Notes under the pieces: generated by a model | What the model saw: only the letters and a program-made list of their open reading frames with translations | What the model was told of the DNA's origin: nothing | Database searches by the model: none | Translations under genes and position numbers: made by a program | Assembly: GCF_027943255.1 (NCBI RefSeq) | Contig: NC_072897.1 | Span: 61,032,406-61,096,405, forward strand | Direction of reading: 5' to 3' | DNA: 64,000 nt | DNA from: Anastrepha obliqua | Taxonomy: Eukaryota; Arthropoda; Insecta; Diptera; Tephritidae | Shown here: one piece after another, positions 31,527 to 42,119 of the stretch | Numbering within the stretch: position 1 is the stretch's first letter | How the letters are laid out: every line of letters begins with the position of its first letter

Positions 31527-34028
31527 CCCTCCGATGTTCATATGGGTCTGGCCAGACCCATTCGATCTTTAAATGTATGTAGATCTTTTATTTTTAATAT
31601 CTGAGGCTTCTTAGTCCATGACTTCCTAAAATGTAGTGTGCTAAACACAATGAAGTAGCAAAATTAAGATTTTTGCTATATTTGTTGTAAAAATTATAAT
31701 TTTAAACTAATTTCGTTAATTAAGCTCACATGGGTCTGTGCAGACCCATATAAGCTTCTCATGTAAATTGGTTAACCGTTAGGTGTAAACAACTACACTG
31801 TTAGCGGAGGCAGCGGCAGAGATAATTTTTTAGTTGACATTTGAAAATTAAAGTGAACACGTGTTTTTTAATTAGTGGGAAGTGTTTTTTTAATTAAAAT
31901 GGAACAAGTAAATATGGATGAAGTTGATGTGATGACGCGTTTGCTTCGTAAGCTAAGTGCAGCAAATGTGAGTCCGGAAGAACGTCAGCGACTTCAGGCA
32001 CAAATTGAAGAAATTATGGGACAATAGTCCGATCCATTTGAAACAAGTGGCGACGTAGAAGATGATGAATATTTTCCAGATGAAGATGACTCCGGTGAAG
32101 CATCAGATATAGAACAGGAAATCGAGTTAGAGGCTGTTCTGGATGAAAACCATGATGATATTGAGCATTTGTATAGAGAAGCTATCGCCCTTCAGGCTTC
32201 AACCACAATGGAATCATGCAGCACATCTATTACCCAGGGCCTTATATACAGGTCGAAAGATGGTAAGATGTGGAATTCAAGTCTTCCACCACCTGGAAGG
32301 CCTCGTTGTCACAATGTTACAACTTTTACTCGTAAAGGGCCACTACGAGGAGCGTCACCGAGCCATAAAGCTCTTTTCAAGCTATTGCTGTCTCCTGAAA
32401 TCGTAAGTATCATTGTGAGGGAAACCAACAGAAAAGCCGTTAAAGCGTTTCGTCTATGGAATGAAAAGCATCCCAGTAATAAACAGCGTTCTTGGGTAAT
32501 GACTAATGAAGACGAAATGTATGCTTTTTTTTGGAATGCTACTTATTGCTGCTGTATTCCACTCGAATTCTCAGCCAGCGAAAGAATATAAGGCCACTAT
32601 GTCATTGAATCGGTTCAAGAGCTTAACTACTTTCATCCGTTTCGATAACAGTGGTACTCGTGCTGAGAGGTTGAAGCAAAGCAAATCTGCTGCCCTGGAC
32701 GATGCATGGCTCATGCTGATGCCCAATTTAGAGAAAGCATACACTCCGGATTGTCGGTTACATGTCGATGAACAGTTATTTCCATATCGTGGGCGCACTC
32801 GATTCACCCAATATATTCCGAGTAAGCCGGCAAAATATGGCATAAAAGTGTGGTGGATTTGTGACTCTGTTTCAAACTACCCTTTGAAAGGTATAATTTA
32901 TACCGGAAAACCACCAGGTGGCCAGCGAGAAGCGAATCAAGGTGAACGGGTCGTCATGAAATTGATGGAAAATTATATGGACAGCGGTAGGACTGTTTAT
33001 GCTGACAATTTTTTTTCAACATACAACTTGGCAGAAATGTTGATGGATCGTAGAGTGGCTTTCGTCGGTACCGTAAGAAAATATAAGACCTTCATTCCGC
33101 ATGAATTGCTTAACCCGAAGCGTGATGTTAAAAACACTTTATTTTGTTATCACAATAATAATATCGCTCTGTGCTCATATATGGCACAGCCGAGAAAGCC
33201 AGTAATTATGTTATCCACTGCCCATTACCGTCAAAGCACCGATCCATTGAAAGGATTCAAGCCAGATCAAATTTTGGACTACAATAAATTTGAAGCGGGG
33301 GTAGATACAATGGATCAAATGTTGACTGGCTATTCGTGCAAACGTTCGACAAACCGTTGGCCACTGGCAATGTTTTATAATATGCTTGATATTGCCGGTT
33401 CGGCCTCATTCATTCATCTATGACGAGCTGAGTCCGGCAAAGCAGAGTGATAAGAGGCGCTCATTTATCATTGAATTGGCAAGTCAGCTAGTTATCCAAC
33501 ATATGACGAAACGGGCGACTAACCCATTAGTATGGAGGTTTGCTCATATAAGACAAGCAATGAATCTTTTCAATATCAAGGTGAGTATGAATTATATACA
33601 TACCTACATATATCTCCGCGTATAAAGATATGTGTATGCATTTATTCATATTTACTAATTTAAATAAATTATTTCCCTACTTTTAGGTACCGGAATCTTG
33701 TCCATCGACATCAGATGCAGCACAGCAACAATCATATGCTCAAGTTGCTTCAACACGGTCATCGTGCTACCATTGTGCTGCTTCTTCTTCGAAAAAGCGA
33801 CGTAAAACTCGTTATAACTGCAGCAAATGTAATCGTCCCATATGTCTTAATGAACATTCCATGCAACTATATAGTTGTAAACCCAATTGCTCTTCGTAAT
33901 TAATACTAATCTGTTCAAATAAATAAATAAAATTATTTTTAAAACCGTATTTCTTACATTATTTGTCTGGGTCTGGGCAGACCCTTATGATGCACTTACC
34001 GCATCATAAGGCACCGAACATCGGAGGG
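31527..34028 (+). mobile_element. piggyBac-family DNA transposon
   Basis: 2502 bp between TTAA duplications (31523-31526 and 34029-34032). The terminal repeats CCCTCCGATGTTC and GAACATCGGAGGG are perfect. The palindrome GGGTCTGGCCAGACCC lies 17 bp inside the left end, and variants lie at 31732-31747 and 33969-33984, probably subterminal transposase sites. It encodes a decayed transposase with an apparent intron. Confidence 0.95.
31899..33899 (+). pseudogene. piggyBac transposase with intron and C-terminal cysteine-rich domain
   Basis: ATG at 31899 (MEQVNMDEVDVMT), an acidic N-terminal region and an in-frame TAG near 32026. A frameshift near 32525 leads into the DDE region: RLHVDEQLFPYRGRTRF (first Asp), RTVYADNFFSTYNLAEML (second) and FEAGVDTMDQML (third). 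Another frameshift lies near 33412. A GT-AG interval at 33581-33686 (AAG|GTGAGT ... CTACTTTTAG|GTACC, 106 bp) separates the catalytic part from a zinc-binding tail with CYHCAASSSKKRRKTRYNC, then CNRPICL. These are the cysteine-rich ends typical of the family. Excision to exactly TTAA could still be catalysed in trans, but this gene is broken. Confidence 0.9.
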
Positions 34029-34099
34029 TTAATAATCAAATTATTATCCAAACTAACAATGGATTAGTAAGAATAGAAAGTAAAAAAAATTAAGAGAAA

Positions 34100-34640
34100 A
34101 AATAGATAATATTATAAATAAATAAAAATAAAGAAAAAACATAGCCATTTAGCTGATTTTTTCATGTAAAGGCCAAAAATGGTGATATTTTGAAATTGGG
34201 GGACATCAGAATTCGTTTTAGAGGTATGGTTCCTTCGGCAAAGTTTCTTATTTTGATCCCTAGAATACGATTTTCATAGAGCAATGAGCGATTTTTAAAT
34301 CGACCCGCCCTACTGTACATGCAATGCTGTGCCTATGAATGTGCGCTGTGCCTATGAATGCGCGCTGGATTTCTTGAGAAATTTTACCGTATGTTTTGCT
34401 GTGGCGAGGCACATATGTACATACACACAACATATATACATATATCCGCATATATACATACATATATAAATTCACAAATTTAAATTTGCTTATGCCATCC
34501 TTCTGTGTGCCTGGTAATGAAGCATTTTCTATACATACATATATATACGTATATCTTTTTTTTTCTTCTTCTTTTTGGTGTCGTTTTTTCGTTTCATCGA
34601 GTCTCAAATCACTCCCAACGATTCTAAAGAAGTTTTCACT
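34100..34640. other. Unidentified insertion in the pol gene
   Basis: About 540 bp separates the RNase H end from integrase. It contains a tandem TGTGCCTATGAATG (34329-34356), TACATA-rich DNA (34410-34460) and a C/T-rich run. Junctions and target duplication were not resolved. No coding capacity is seen. Confidence 0.4.
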
Positions 34641-36200
34641 TCAATAATATAAAAGAACTCTCTGAGAGCTATTACTGGCCTAACATGCAAGTTATGGCAA
34701 AGAATGTGAGATATGTAAAAAATGTAAATACGACAGACGACCGAATAAATTACTTTACGGAAAAACACCAATACCAAATGAAGTAGGTACACATTTGCAC
34801 ATGGACACATTTTTTATGGACAACCAAAAATATATAACTACAGTAGACAGATACTCAAAATTCTGCTATATATGAAAAATACCAGATAGGAAAAACTCAT
34901 ACATATATTTGAATGAAATACTATCACAAATATTCCCATACGCAACGAACCTAACAACCGATAACGACCCGACATACGTTAATGTAATAGCAAAATCCCT
35001 ATACGATCGACTACATATACAGCACACAGCAGTGCCACCACAACATTCGACAACGAACGGTCAAGTAGAGCGGACGCACAGCACAATAGTGGAGCTAACT
35101 AACTTACTAGTAAAGGAAACCAAAGGTAAACACGAAGAGGTGATATTCGAAGCAGTACGACAGTACAATAAAACCATTCACTCGGTCACAGGACATAAAC
35201 CCGAGGACGTGTTTTTCAACAGAGGAGGATACGACTATAAAGTCATCGGAAATATAATTCGTTATAATCAAGAAAGAGATATCACCCAACAGAAGGCACC
35301 GAACAAACAAATTACTTACAAGAAAGGAGATATTATTTACGTTAAGGGGTCAGTCTACTTTGGAGACTCGAAAAAAAGGCTATATTCGTGATTTTTTTTT
35401 TGAGAAAACTATAAATGATAGTAATATAAAATTTGTTTGATTTATTAAATAAAGTCTTAAAATTCAGAAATAATTTTTTTTTTATTCAATTTTATAGTAT
35501 TTTTAGTAAAAAAATAGCAGTGAAGCGTAACGTCTCAAACATGGGTTGGTGAGGCAGCTCCATCAGAACTCAAGAACGGCTTGTCTGAAACAAAAAAATC
35601 AAAATGTTTCAGATTCAGTAAGATACTGGCTACAAAATGACCCTCGGATATTAGGTTTTAATGAAGACAAAAAAAATGGCTGATAAAAATGGAAAATTTT
35701 TGATAGAACGGTTTTTTTTTCGCATATTTAAAAAAAATATATAGTAAAAATTTAAAATTTCAAAACCCCCGAGCGTCAATTTGGTGCAAATTATGTCTAG
35801 AATAGGTGATCCAAATTTTATGAAAATCGGTTGATTAGTTTTTGAGATACAGTGGAGCTAGATTTTGAAAACGTTGTTTTGAGAAAAACGCGTTTAAAGT
35901 TTTTAATGCACGCTATACGCGCAGGTAGACGAAATGATGTTCAGGTAAAAAAAAAATAGTTAGAGTGCTCGGATTTTCTTAAAATTTTTACACAATATTT
36001 CTGGATATATATACTTTCAAATTATGCAAAAAAAAAATTGAAAAATTTTAAAGTGACAAAGTAGACTAACCCCTTAAGAGAAGCCGAAGAAATAAAAAAC
36101 ACGATAGATTCATGAAAAAGATAATTGAACAGGATAACGGTAAAACAGTCGCAACAACTGATAATAGAATAATACACAAAGTTAACATCCGTACGAACTA
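34641..36200 (+). pseudogene. Gypsy-type integrase, interrupted by a TTAA element
   Basis: Begins SESYYWPNM, with the zinc domain frameshifted. The catalytic residues lie in GTHLHMDTFFMDNQ, TDNDPTYVN and TTNGQVERTHSTIVEL. A TGA at about 34873 breaks the core. The basic C-terminal domain KKGDIIYVK is cut by the TTAA element at 35342 and resumes at 36074 with RSRRNKKHDRF. The frame matches across the site when one TTAA is counted once. Confidence 0.8.
35346..36073. mobile_element. TTAA-flanked non-autonomous element, copy 2
   Basis: 728 bp between TTAA at 35342-35345 and at 36074-36077. The ends GGGGTCAGTCTACTTTG and CAAAGTAGACTAACCCC are inverted repeats with one mismatch. The internal block AAAATCGGTTGATTAG is followed by GAGAAAAACGCGTTTAAAG (about 35836-35895), shared with copies 1 and 3. 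There is no coding sequence. TTAA targeting suggests mobilisation by a piggyBac-type transposase. Confidence 0.8.
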
Positions 36201-36202
36201 GA

Positions 36203-36295
36203 AATGAATCTCATAATAATAATCTTGCTGTGCATAAACAGAATTAGTTCAGACACAAAAATTACTAGAGTCCAAATTGTAAATGAGGACACTTA
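36203..36295 (+). pseudogene. Env remnant: signal-peptide-like ORF of about 30 codons
   Basis: ATG at 36203 gives a hydrophobic start (MNLIIIILLCINRISSDT) directly after integrase, in the place where env begins in errantiviruses. After 30 codons it stops, and the purine tract follows. The rest of env is absent. This fits a deletion from just after the signal peptide to just before the purine tract. Confidence 0.5.
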
Positions 36296-36300
36296 ATTTT

Positions 36301-36815
36301 AAGAGGGAGGAGAGTTAGTGTAACAGAAAACACACTACTGTACCGATGACATCATCCAATGTATGATACAGAATCAGTAGTTTATATAAAAATATTCCTA
36401 TTTAAATATTATCAGCAAACAAAATATTTCTATTTTAACATTATCAGCAAATAGCAAACAAAATATTCATTTTAAATATTATCAGCAAATAGCAAACAAA
36501 ACATTCCTATTTAAATATTGTATTATCAGAAAATAGTAAACAAAACATTCCTATTTAAATATTATCAGCAAATAATATAGTATATTTCTATTTTAACATT
36601 ATCAGCAAATAGCAAATAAAAGATTCCTTTTGAACATTATCAGCAACCAATAAACAAAAGAAACCAGAGCCTATAAATAGACGATTAAGCATAGAAATAA
36701 GTTAGTCTTCTATTATACTGAAGCATATAAACTTCAGTTTAGAATTGATCTAAGTACATCTTGATACGAATAAAATATATTTTTATATTAATACATCAAA
36801 AGTACCTATTTAACT
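36301..36815 (+). repeat. Purine tract and 3' LTR (503 bp)
   Basis: AAGAGGGAGGAG (36301-36312) precedes the LTR start AGTTAGTGTAACAG at 36313. The LTR ends TTTAACT at 36815 and is followed by TGCG. It is 76 bp longer than the 5' LTR because it holds extra copies of the roughly 40-bp U3 minisatellite, including one unit with a short TATTG insertion. Outside the array the two LTRs are very similar. Confidence 0.85.
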
Positions 36816-36872
36816 TGCGTTTGTTTTTCAACATTCCCATAAGAATGATGATATTTCGCATGCACGTACATA

Positions 36873-38102
36873 TGTATGTACATGCAGGCATATCTATTTA
36901 TAAGGACCAAAATGCGAAATGTGGAAAATGATGAGATTGGTGTAAATCTGAATCAGAAGAACTTGGAATTAACAGACTGACAATTGATAAATGTGTTGGT
37001 TTATTGATGAGTGTAGAGAACATAGGATTCAATTATTAGACTTTTTCGACCTAGTGCTTCTGCGAAAGCACTGCTCCTGTGCCGTTGAAAAAGTTCGATG
37101 GGCCAAGTAATGTTTTCGTATTAGCTCGTGGTTTATTGATGAGTGTAGAGAACATAGGATTCAATTATTAGACTTTTTCGACTTAGTGCTTCTGCGAAAG
37201 CACTGCTCCTGTGCCGTTGAAAAAGTTCGATGGGCCAAGTAATGTTTTCGTATTAGATCGTGTTTAATCCGAATTTCAAAGCGTGTTGGTTCGAGTCCTT
37301 GTTAATAATATTACTTACTAAATGCATAGAGATACGTAAATCATCGTCGCGAGTAATAAAAGCGACCAGTGCTGGCTTTGCTCGTAAACACAAAGATTAA
37401 AGGTACAATATAAACAGTGGACAAATATTAATTAATTTTGATAGAAATTGTTTTATTAGTGAGCTAGACTACGCCGAATCACTGGTATTATAGCTCTTAT
37501 ATTTTTGATGAAATTAAGTCTGAAATGAAGGTTAAAAATGTTTTTTCTAAAGCATTTCAACAATTCAAAATACGCCTGACAATAATATATTTTATTTGCG
37601 CCCGCGAAGAAGACACTGTACGACGCAGCCAAGCAAGTTCTTACGTATTTATCTTCTACAAGAGAACAAAAACGAATGGATTTTAAATTTTCATTAGTAC
37701 GAAATTTCGAAGACGTCAACTTGTTTTAAGCTAACGGTGGTTCTTCATGAAATCTTTCCTTAACTCTCCCCTTCCTAAATTAAATCGTCCCGATTTATAC
37801 CGAAATAATGTTTGTTCCTTGTTCTTGCCTAAGTAATTTTTACAGTTATTCACTCTAGTGTAAATATTGTTGCAAAGGACAATTTCCTTATCGCTGAAAA
37901 TTTTTACATGCTTGGTTCTAAGTGGTGTGAATTTAAATAGTTTACAATGATTATTTATGATAGGATATTTGTATATTTGTTCGTATGATGTAGTAATTTC
38001 TGTCAATTAGTTACGTAGAATAAAAATGTGAATTCGTCAAATAAATATGCATCGTCGGTTCTAGTTAGAATATATATCCTGTTAGTTATAGTTGTTATTT
38101 TA
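36873..38102. repeat. Segment B: second copy of the 1.1-kb repeat
   Basis: Aligns with 2940-4049. It carries a 132-bp tandem duplication (36998-37129 and 37130-37261) that doubles the hairpin. At its start the sequence CATATGTATGTACATGCAGG is uninterrupted, whereas copy A has the LTR element at that point. It ends in a SINE, as A does, but the DNA beyond the SINE differs. Confidence 0.65.
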
Positions 38103-38283
38103 TTTTTTAATAGCGGTCGCCCCTCGGCAGGCAATGGCAAACCTCCGAGTGTATTTCTGCCATGAAAAAGCTCCTCATAAAAATATCTGCCGTTCGGAGT
38201 CGGCTTAAAACTGTAGGTCCTCCATTTGTGAAACAACATCAAGACGCACACCACAAATAGGAGGAGGAGCTCGGCCAAACATT
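38103..38283 (+). mobile_element. SINE copy, head missing, inside the duplicated segment
   Basis: Same portion and orientation as 4050-4227, differing at a few bases. Its right end joins integrase sequence (ATTCGGAAAATTG) instead of the LTR fragment. Confidence 0.75.
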
Positions 38284-38803
38284 CGGAAAATTGTTGATAA
38301 GAATTTCTTCTACTCTTTTGTCCATTTCTGTTTTTGAGTCTAATTGTCTGATAGTTATGTATTCTGAGAATTTATCTACTACTACTAAATATGTTTTGTG
38401 TTCATTAAAATAAATATCTAAATGTATGTATTCCCCTGGTTGTGTTGGTACGTATGATTCTTTTAATGGTTCTCTTGTGGGATTCCGTTCGTATTTGCCG
38501 TAAAGACAAGCTGTGCACAATTTGTTGTTGTTGCCTTAAATTATTGTTTTATGTTCGGCCAATAGTATTGTTCTAATAGTTCTTTTACATTATTTTTGTA
38601 TCCCCTGTGTGCTCGATCGTGCGTGTTTAACTAATTCTAACTGTCCATATGGTTGTGTTATGTCTTCGAGTTTATTTGGTGCATATACGAATTTCATATC
38701 TGTAAACGAGGATGTTCCATATGTAGGTGTCCACGCAAGTGGGGAATGTTACTGATCGCCATTCACCTGGGAGTGGCCAGGACGATTCTTCTGCATATGG
38801 TTA
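38284..38803 (-). pseudogene. Gypsy-type integrase fragment, second copy
   Basis: Repeats 25538-26045 closely. It reads CTACLYGKYERNP and DIYFNEHKTYLVVVDKFSEY on the minus strand and is cut at the SINE. It lacks the other catalytic residues and is non-functional. Confidence 0.7.
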
Positions 38804-40124
38804 AAGCAGCTCACAACGTCCGGGATTAGCCCAAGTATCCTCTGGGTAACTTCCGAACACCCGTTCAGGAGTGAGCTAACGTCAGCAGGTTGTGCGCTGG
38901 GTTTGGGACCCCTCACTTAAAAATCACCCCCATGAAAAGATTAAAAAAGGCTCGGATGAGACCGCCCTATACTGATGACGACCACTGCAAACGAAATAAG
39001 GATTACGATTTGAGGGCATACACCTGGAATGCTCGGCCCCTTAATGGAGAAGGTGCCACTGCCCGGCTGGTTGATGTCCTCGTGAGAGTAAAGGCTGACA
39101 TCCTGGCCATTCAAGAGATGCGATGGATGGGACAAGGCAAGAAAAGCATAGGAACATGCGACGTCTACTACAGCTGCCATGTAAAGGGGCGCAAATTCGG
39201 TGTTGGATTTGTGGTGGGGGACAGACTTCGTCGTCAAATACTGTCGTTCACTCCGGTGGACGAGCGTCTCGGAACAATCCGCATCAAAGCCCGTTTTTTT
39301 AACATATCGCTAATTTGCGCCCACGCCCCGACGGAAGAGAAGGACAATGCGACCAAAGATTCCTTCTATGAGCGCTTGGAACTTTCCTATGAGCGCTGCC
39401 CCCGCCACCACATAAAAATCGTGCTTGGCGACTTCAACCCTATGGTGGGCAAGGAGGGAATTTTTGGTCCCACAGTCGGAAAATTCAGCCTGCACAACGA
39501 AACATCCGGTAACGGACAGAGGCTGATCGACTTTCCCGGGGCCCGAAACATGGTAGTCTGCAGCACCAGATTCCAGCATAAGAAAATACACCAAGCTACC
39601 TGGGTGTCTCCTGATCGAAAGACACGAAACCAGATCGATTATGTTGTGATAGATGGAGGACGCGCTTCTAGTGTATTAGATGTAGGTACGATCCGAGGAC
39701 CCAACATCGACTCGGATCATTACCTTGTTGTTACCTTGTTGTCGCACATGCCTGTGTGCAACAAAAAACGTACATCTACCTACACAAAGAATGTTCAACA
39801 TCGAAAAGTTGCAATCACAACAGAGAGATAGAAGATTCGCCAGTCGACTCTCACTCCTGCTCTCAGAGAGCACTGCCCAACAAACCGGCATGCACGAGCA
39901 ATGGAGCAACAGTTCTCGTTCCCTACGTACCGCTGCCGAAGAAGGAATCGGATTCCGACGAGCCCGAAAAAACAGTTGGTACGACGAGGAATGTCATGCT
40001 GCCACAGAAAGAAAAGATGCACCCTATAGGGCCACGCTGCGATCGGGCTAACCGCGAGCCATGTGGGATCACTGCAGAGAGCTAAAAAAGGAAGAGAGAC
40101 GTATTATCCGAAAGAACACGCGTG
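38804..40124 (+). mobile_element. RTE-type LINE, 5' fragment
   Basis: Begins near AAAGCAGCTCACAACGTCCGG and contains a short leader, the endonuclease, and the start of the linker to RT. It is cut by a SINE at 40125. Its last bases (AGAGAGCTAAAAAAGGAAGA) are the same as the first bases of the RTE copy at 51109, so the two fragments together cover most of the family with a short overlap. Confidence 0.8.
38932..40085 (+). pseudogene. RTE endonuclease and linker
   Basis: ATG at 38932. Endonuclease motifs: TWNARPLNGEGATARL, ILAIQEMRWMGQG (catalytic Glu), ICAHAPTEEKD, VLGDFNPMVGKEG, NQIDYVVIDG and DSDHYLVV (final His). After 39831 the frame is lost, and the linker continues in another frame (LLLSESTAQQTGMHEQW, KNSWYDEECHAATERKDAPYR). 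The RT domain is missing. It cleaved target DNA for insertion in the live family. Confidence 0.8.
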
Positions 40125-40262
40125 TTGGCGCGTACAGCTTTTTTGGGTGTTTGGCCGAGCTCCTCCTCCTATTTGTGGTGTGCGTCTTGGTGTTGTTCCA
40201 CAAATTGAGGGGCTTACAGTTTCAAGCCGACTCCGAAGGGCAGATATTTTCAGAAATTCATA
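40125..40262 (-). mobile_element. SINE copy, tail and body only
   Basis: The plus strand starts TTGGCGCGTACAGC, then GGCCGAGCTCCTCCTCC, and fades out after CCGAAGGGCAGATATTTTC. The tRNA-like head is not present. Confidence 0.75.
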
Positions 40263-41841
40263 TAGGTACATATATATTTTTTCTAATTAGTTTGACGCTT
40301 ACGCAAGCAAAGTCGAGAATTTTGATAGCATCCTTTTGTCCACTAGCTTTTCGGTAGCCAGCAGCATATGGTCTTAATTGACTTTCCAATTTGGAATTAG
40401 TATCTGATTCAGGTACTTGTATCAAATCCGCATAGCTGGCGCTGCACATGGATTTGCATACTCATTACCACAACGCAAACAAACATACTTCATTGGCCAG
40501 AGAAGTTTACTATCAATGCTGGCATCTTGAAAATCAAAGCAATTTGCTAGGTTAAAAGTCAGACTCACAAATGAAAAAACCAAATTGGAAGTACAAGACC
40601 ACGCTGTGCTTCTCGTAAATTGCTGCTTGTGATGGTTGGCATCTATAATTCATATCAACAAGATATGAATAAAACACAAAATTTTTTTAGCACAAGTACT
40701 TCGTCATGAAAACAGCCCTAAAATGAAAGAGTAAGAGATTGCGAATTCCGAATTTGCTGATCGTAAGAGTCTTTGAATAATCAAACAAAAGGAAGGGTGA
40801 TTGCTTGTGGGTGAAGAAGAAGAGTAGGCGAAAGCAATGGAAACAAACAAACAAAAGACATTCTACGCACACACACATGCTTTCATCCACGGCGTCTTCG
40901 CATGAAGACGCAAACAAACTGCATTTGGAGGCTTTATTTAATTTGTGCTTTCACAATTTAATACTCGGCACTTTGTTTTTATTAGTTTGTTTAGTTTCAA
41001 TCTCACACATTCGAATATTACCGAATTGATTTTCTCCTCCTTTTTCTTGTGTTGTTCGTTTGTTTTGTATTGGGAAGGGAGCTGTCGTCAGACTTGCGGA
41101 TGTCAAAACCTTTAATAAATTCGCCATTTGGGTAATTGGTCATTTGTATCAACTAAAGAGGCCTTATTTAAAACAGAACATTTTAATATGAAAGAGATGT
41201 GTTGTTCCATGGCCGCAAAAAAAATGTGTTCACCATAACGCACAACTGTTTGTTTTATTAAAATTCATTTATCTCGATGGTGCATCTTATGTTATTGTAT
41301 TTGGTGAGTTTTGCGTTTATAACTTCTTCATACTGTATTTTTGTAATTTCCGTATATTAATACATTCTGTGTATTAATGATTAATTTTAAAGATGCATAT
41401 CAGACTTAAAAATGTATAAAGATGTATTGTTCGCGGATAATGCAAAAACTGAGGAAAAAAAAAACAAAAACTTTGAGGAAAAGGACTACGCTTGGAGGAA
41501 ATAGCAGCGGTAAGACATACTATAAATAAACTTTATAAAGTTGTGATCCCGAATTTATTAATAGATTCGGAGTTTAGAAAAAGGTAGAGAAACCTCTATG
41601 GCTCCTTTTAATGTTGCAAAAGAATGGGCCAAATCTCTTCCGATAGCAATGCCATTTTTGGAAAATGTTGCAAACTCCACACGGTAAGTGATCATTACGC
41701 TAAAAGGCTTTGGCCCTTCAAAATGTAATTAAGAGTTGAGTCTAAGAAGTGGAAGATGAAAGGAAAGGAAATCAACAAAATTGAAAATACATGTGGCCTA
41801 TTTGCCACTAAAATATTTATGTGTATACCTATATAATATAG
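40263..41841. other. Unassigned DNA, one possible coding relic on the minus strand
   Basis: Mostly AT-rich with no recognised element. On the minus strand 40560-40280 reads, with one frame change, WPMKYVCLRCGNEYANPC and then DLIQVPESDTNSKLESQL and KDAIKILDFAC. A GTAAGC donor-like site directly follows. It might be a host exon or a transposon relic, and I cannot tell which. No other gene is supported. Confidence 0.3.
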
Positions 41842-42119
41842 TTGGCGCGCACGTTTGGCCGAGCTCCTCCTCCTATTTGTGGTGTGCGTCTTGATGTTGT
41901 TCCACAAATGGAGGGACCTGCAGTTTCAAGCCGACTCCGAACGGCAGATATTTTTATGAGGAGCTTTTCCATGGCAGAAATACGCTCGGAGGTTTGCCAT
42001 TGCCTGCCGAGGGGCGACTGGTTTTATTAATTTTGGTTTCACCGAGATTCGAACCAACGTTCTCTCTGTGAATTCCGAATGGTAATCACGCATGAACCCC
42101 TTCGGCTATGGCGGCCGCC
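41842..42119 (-). mobile_element. Full-length tRNA-derived SINE
   Basis: Read on the minus strand: a tRNA-like head (GGCGGCCGCCATAGCCGAAG with an A-box-like TAGCCGAAGGGG, and B-box GGTTCGAATC), then a body with CTCCGAGCGTATTTCTGCCA, TCCATTTGTGGAACAACATC and GAGGAGCTCGGCC, and a tail GTGCGCGCCAAC. Length is about 278 bp. It is transcribed by RNA polymerase III in principle. Other copies in the window lie at 4050, 38103, 40125, 44991, 50601, 55594 and 55864. Confidence 0.85.

Larger units (their letters stand above)
27628..36815 (+). mobile_element. Errantivirus-like LTR retrotransposon carrying piggyBac and TTAA insertions
   Basis: Both LTRs start AGTTA and end TTTAACT. The target duplication is TGCG (27624-27627 and 36816-36819). 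The internal order is primer site, gag, protease, RT, RNase H, integrase, an env remnant and a purine tract. Insertions are a TTAA element at 30247, a piggyBac at 31527-34028, an unidentified block at about 34100-34640 and a second TTAA element at 35346-36073. Multiple stops in gag and pol indicate an old copy. Confidence 0.9.

Noticed and set aside
31527..34028. piggyBac as the parent of the TTAA-flanked 0.7-kb elements
   Set aside because: Both use TTAA, but the terminal repeats (CCCTCCGATG versus GGGGTCAGTC or GGGGGGAAGC) do not match, so a direct derivation is not supported.
34396..34647. Open frames rich in Tyr and Ile on both strands
   Set aside because: They come from TACATA-type low-complexity repeats.
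40687..41029. Short open frames near 40.7-41.0 kb as host exons
   Set aside because: No motif, no matching splice pattern, and composition typical of non-coding DNA.
42030..42119. tRNA-like sequence with A and B boxes
   Set aside because: It is the head of a repeated SINE with body and tail attached. No proper cloverleaf acceptor stem is visible.
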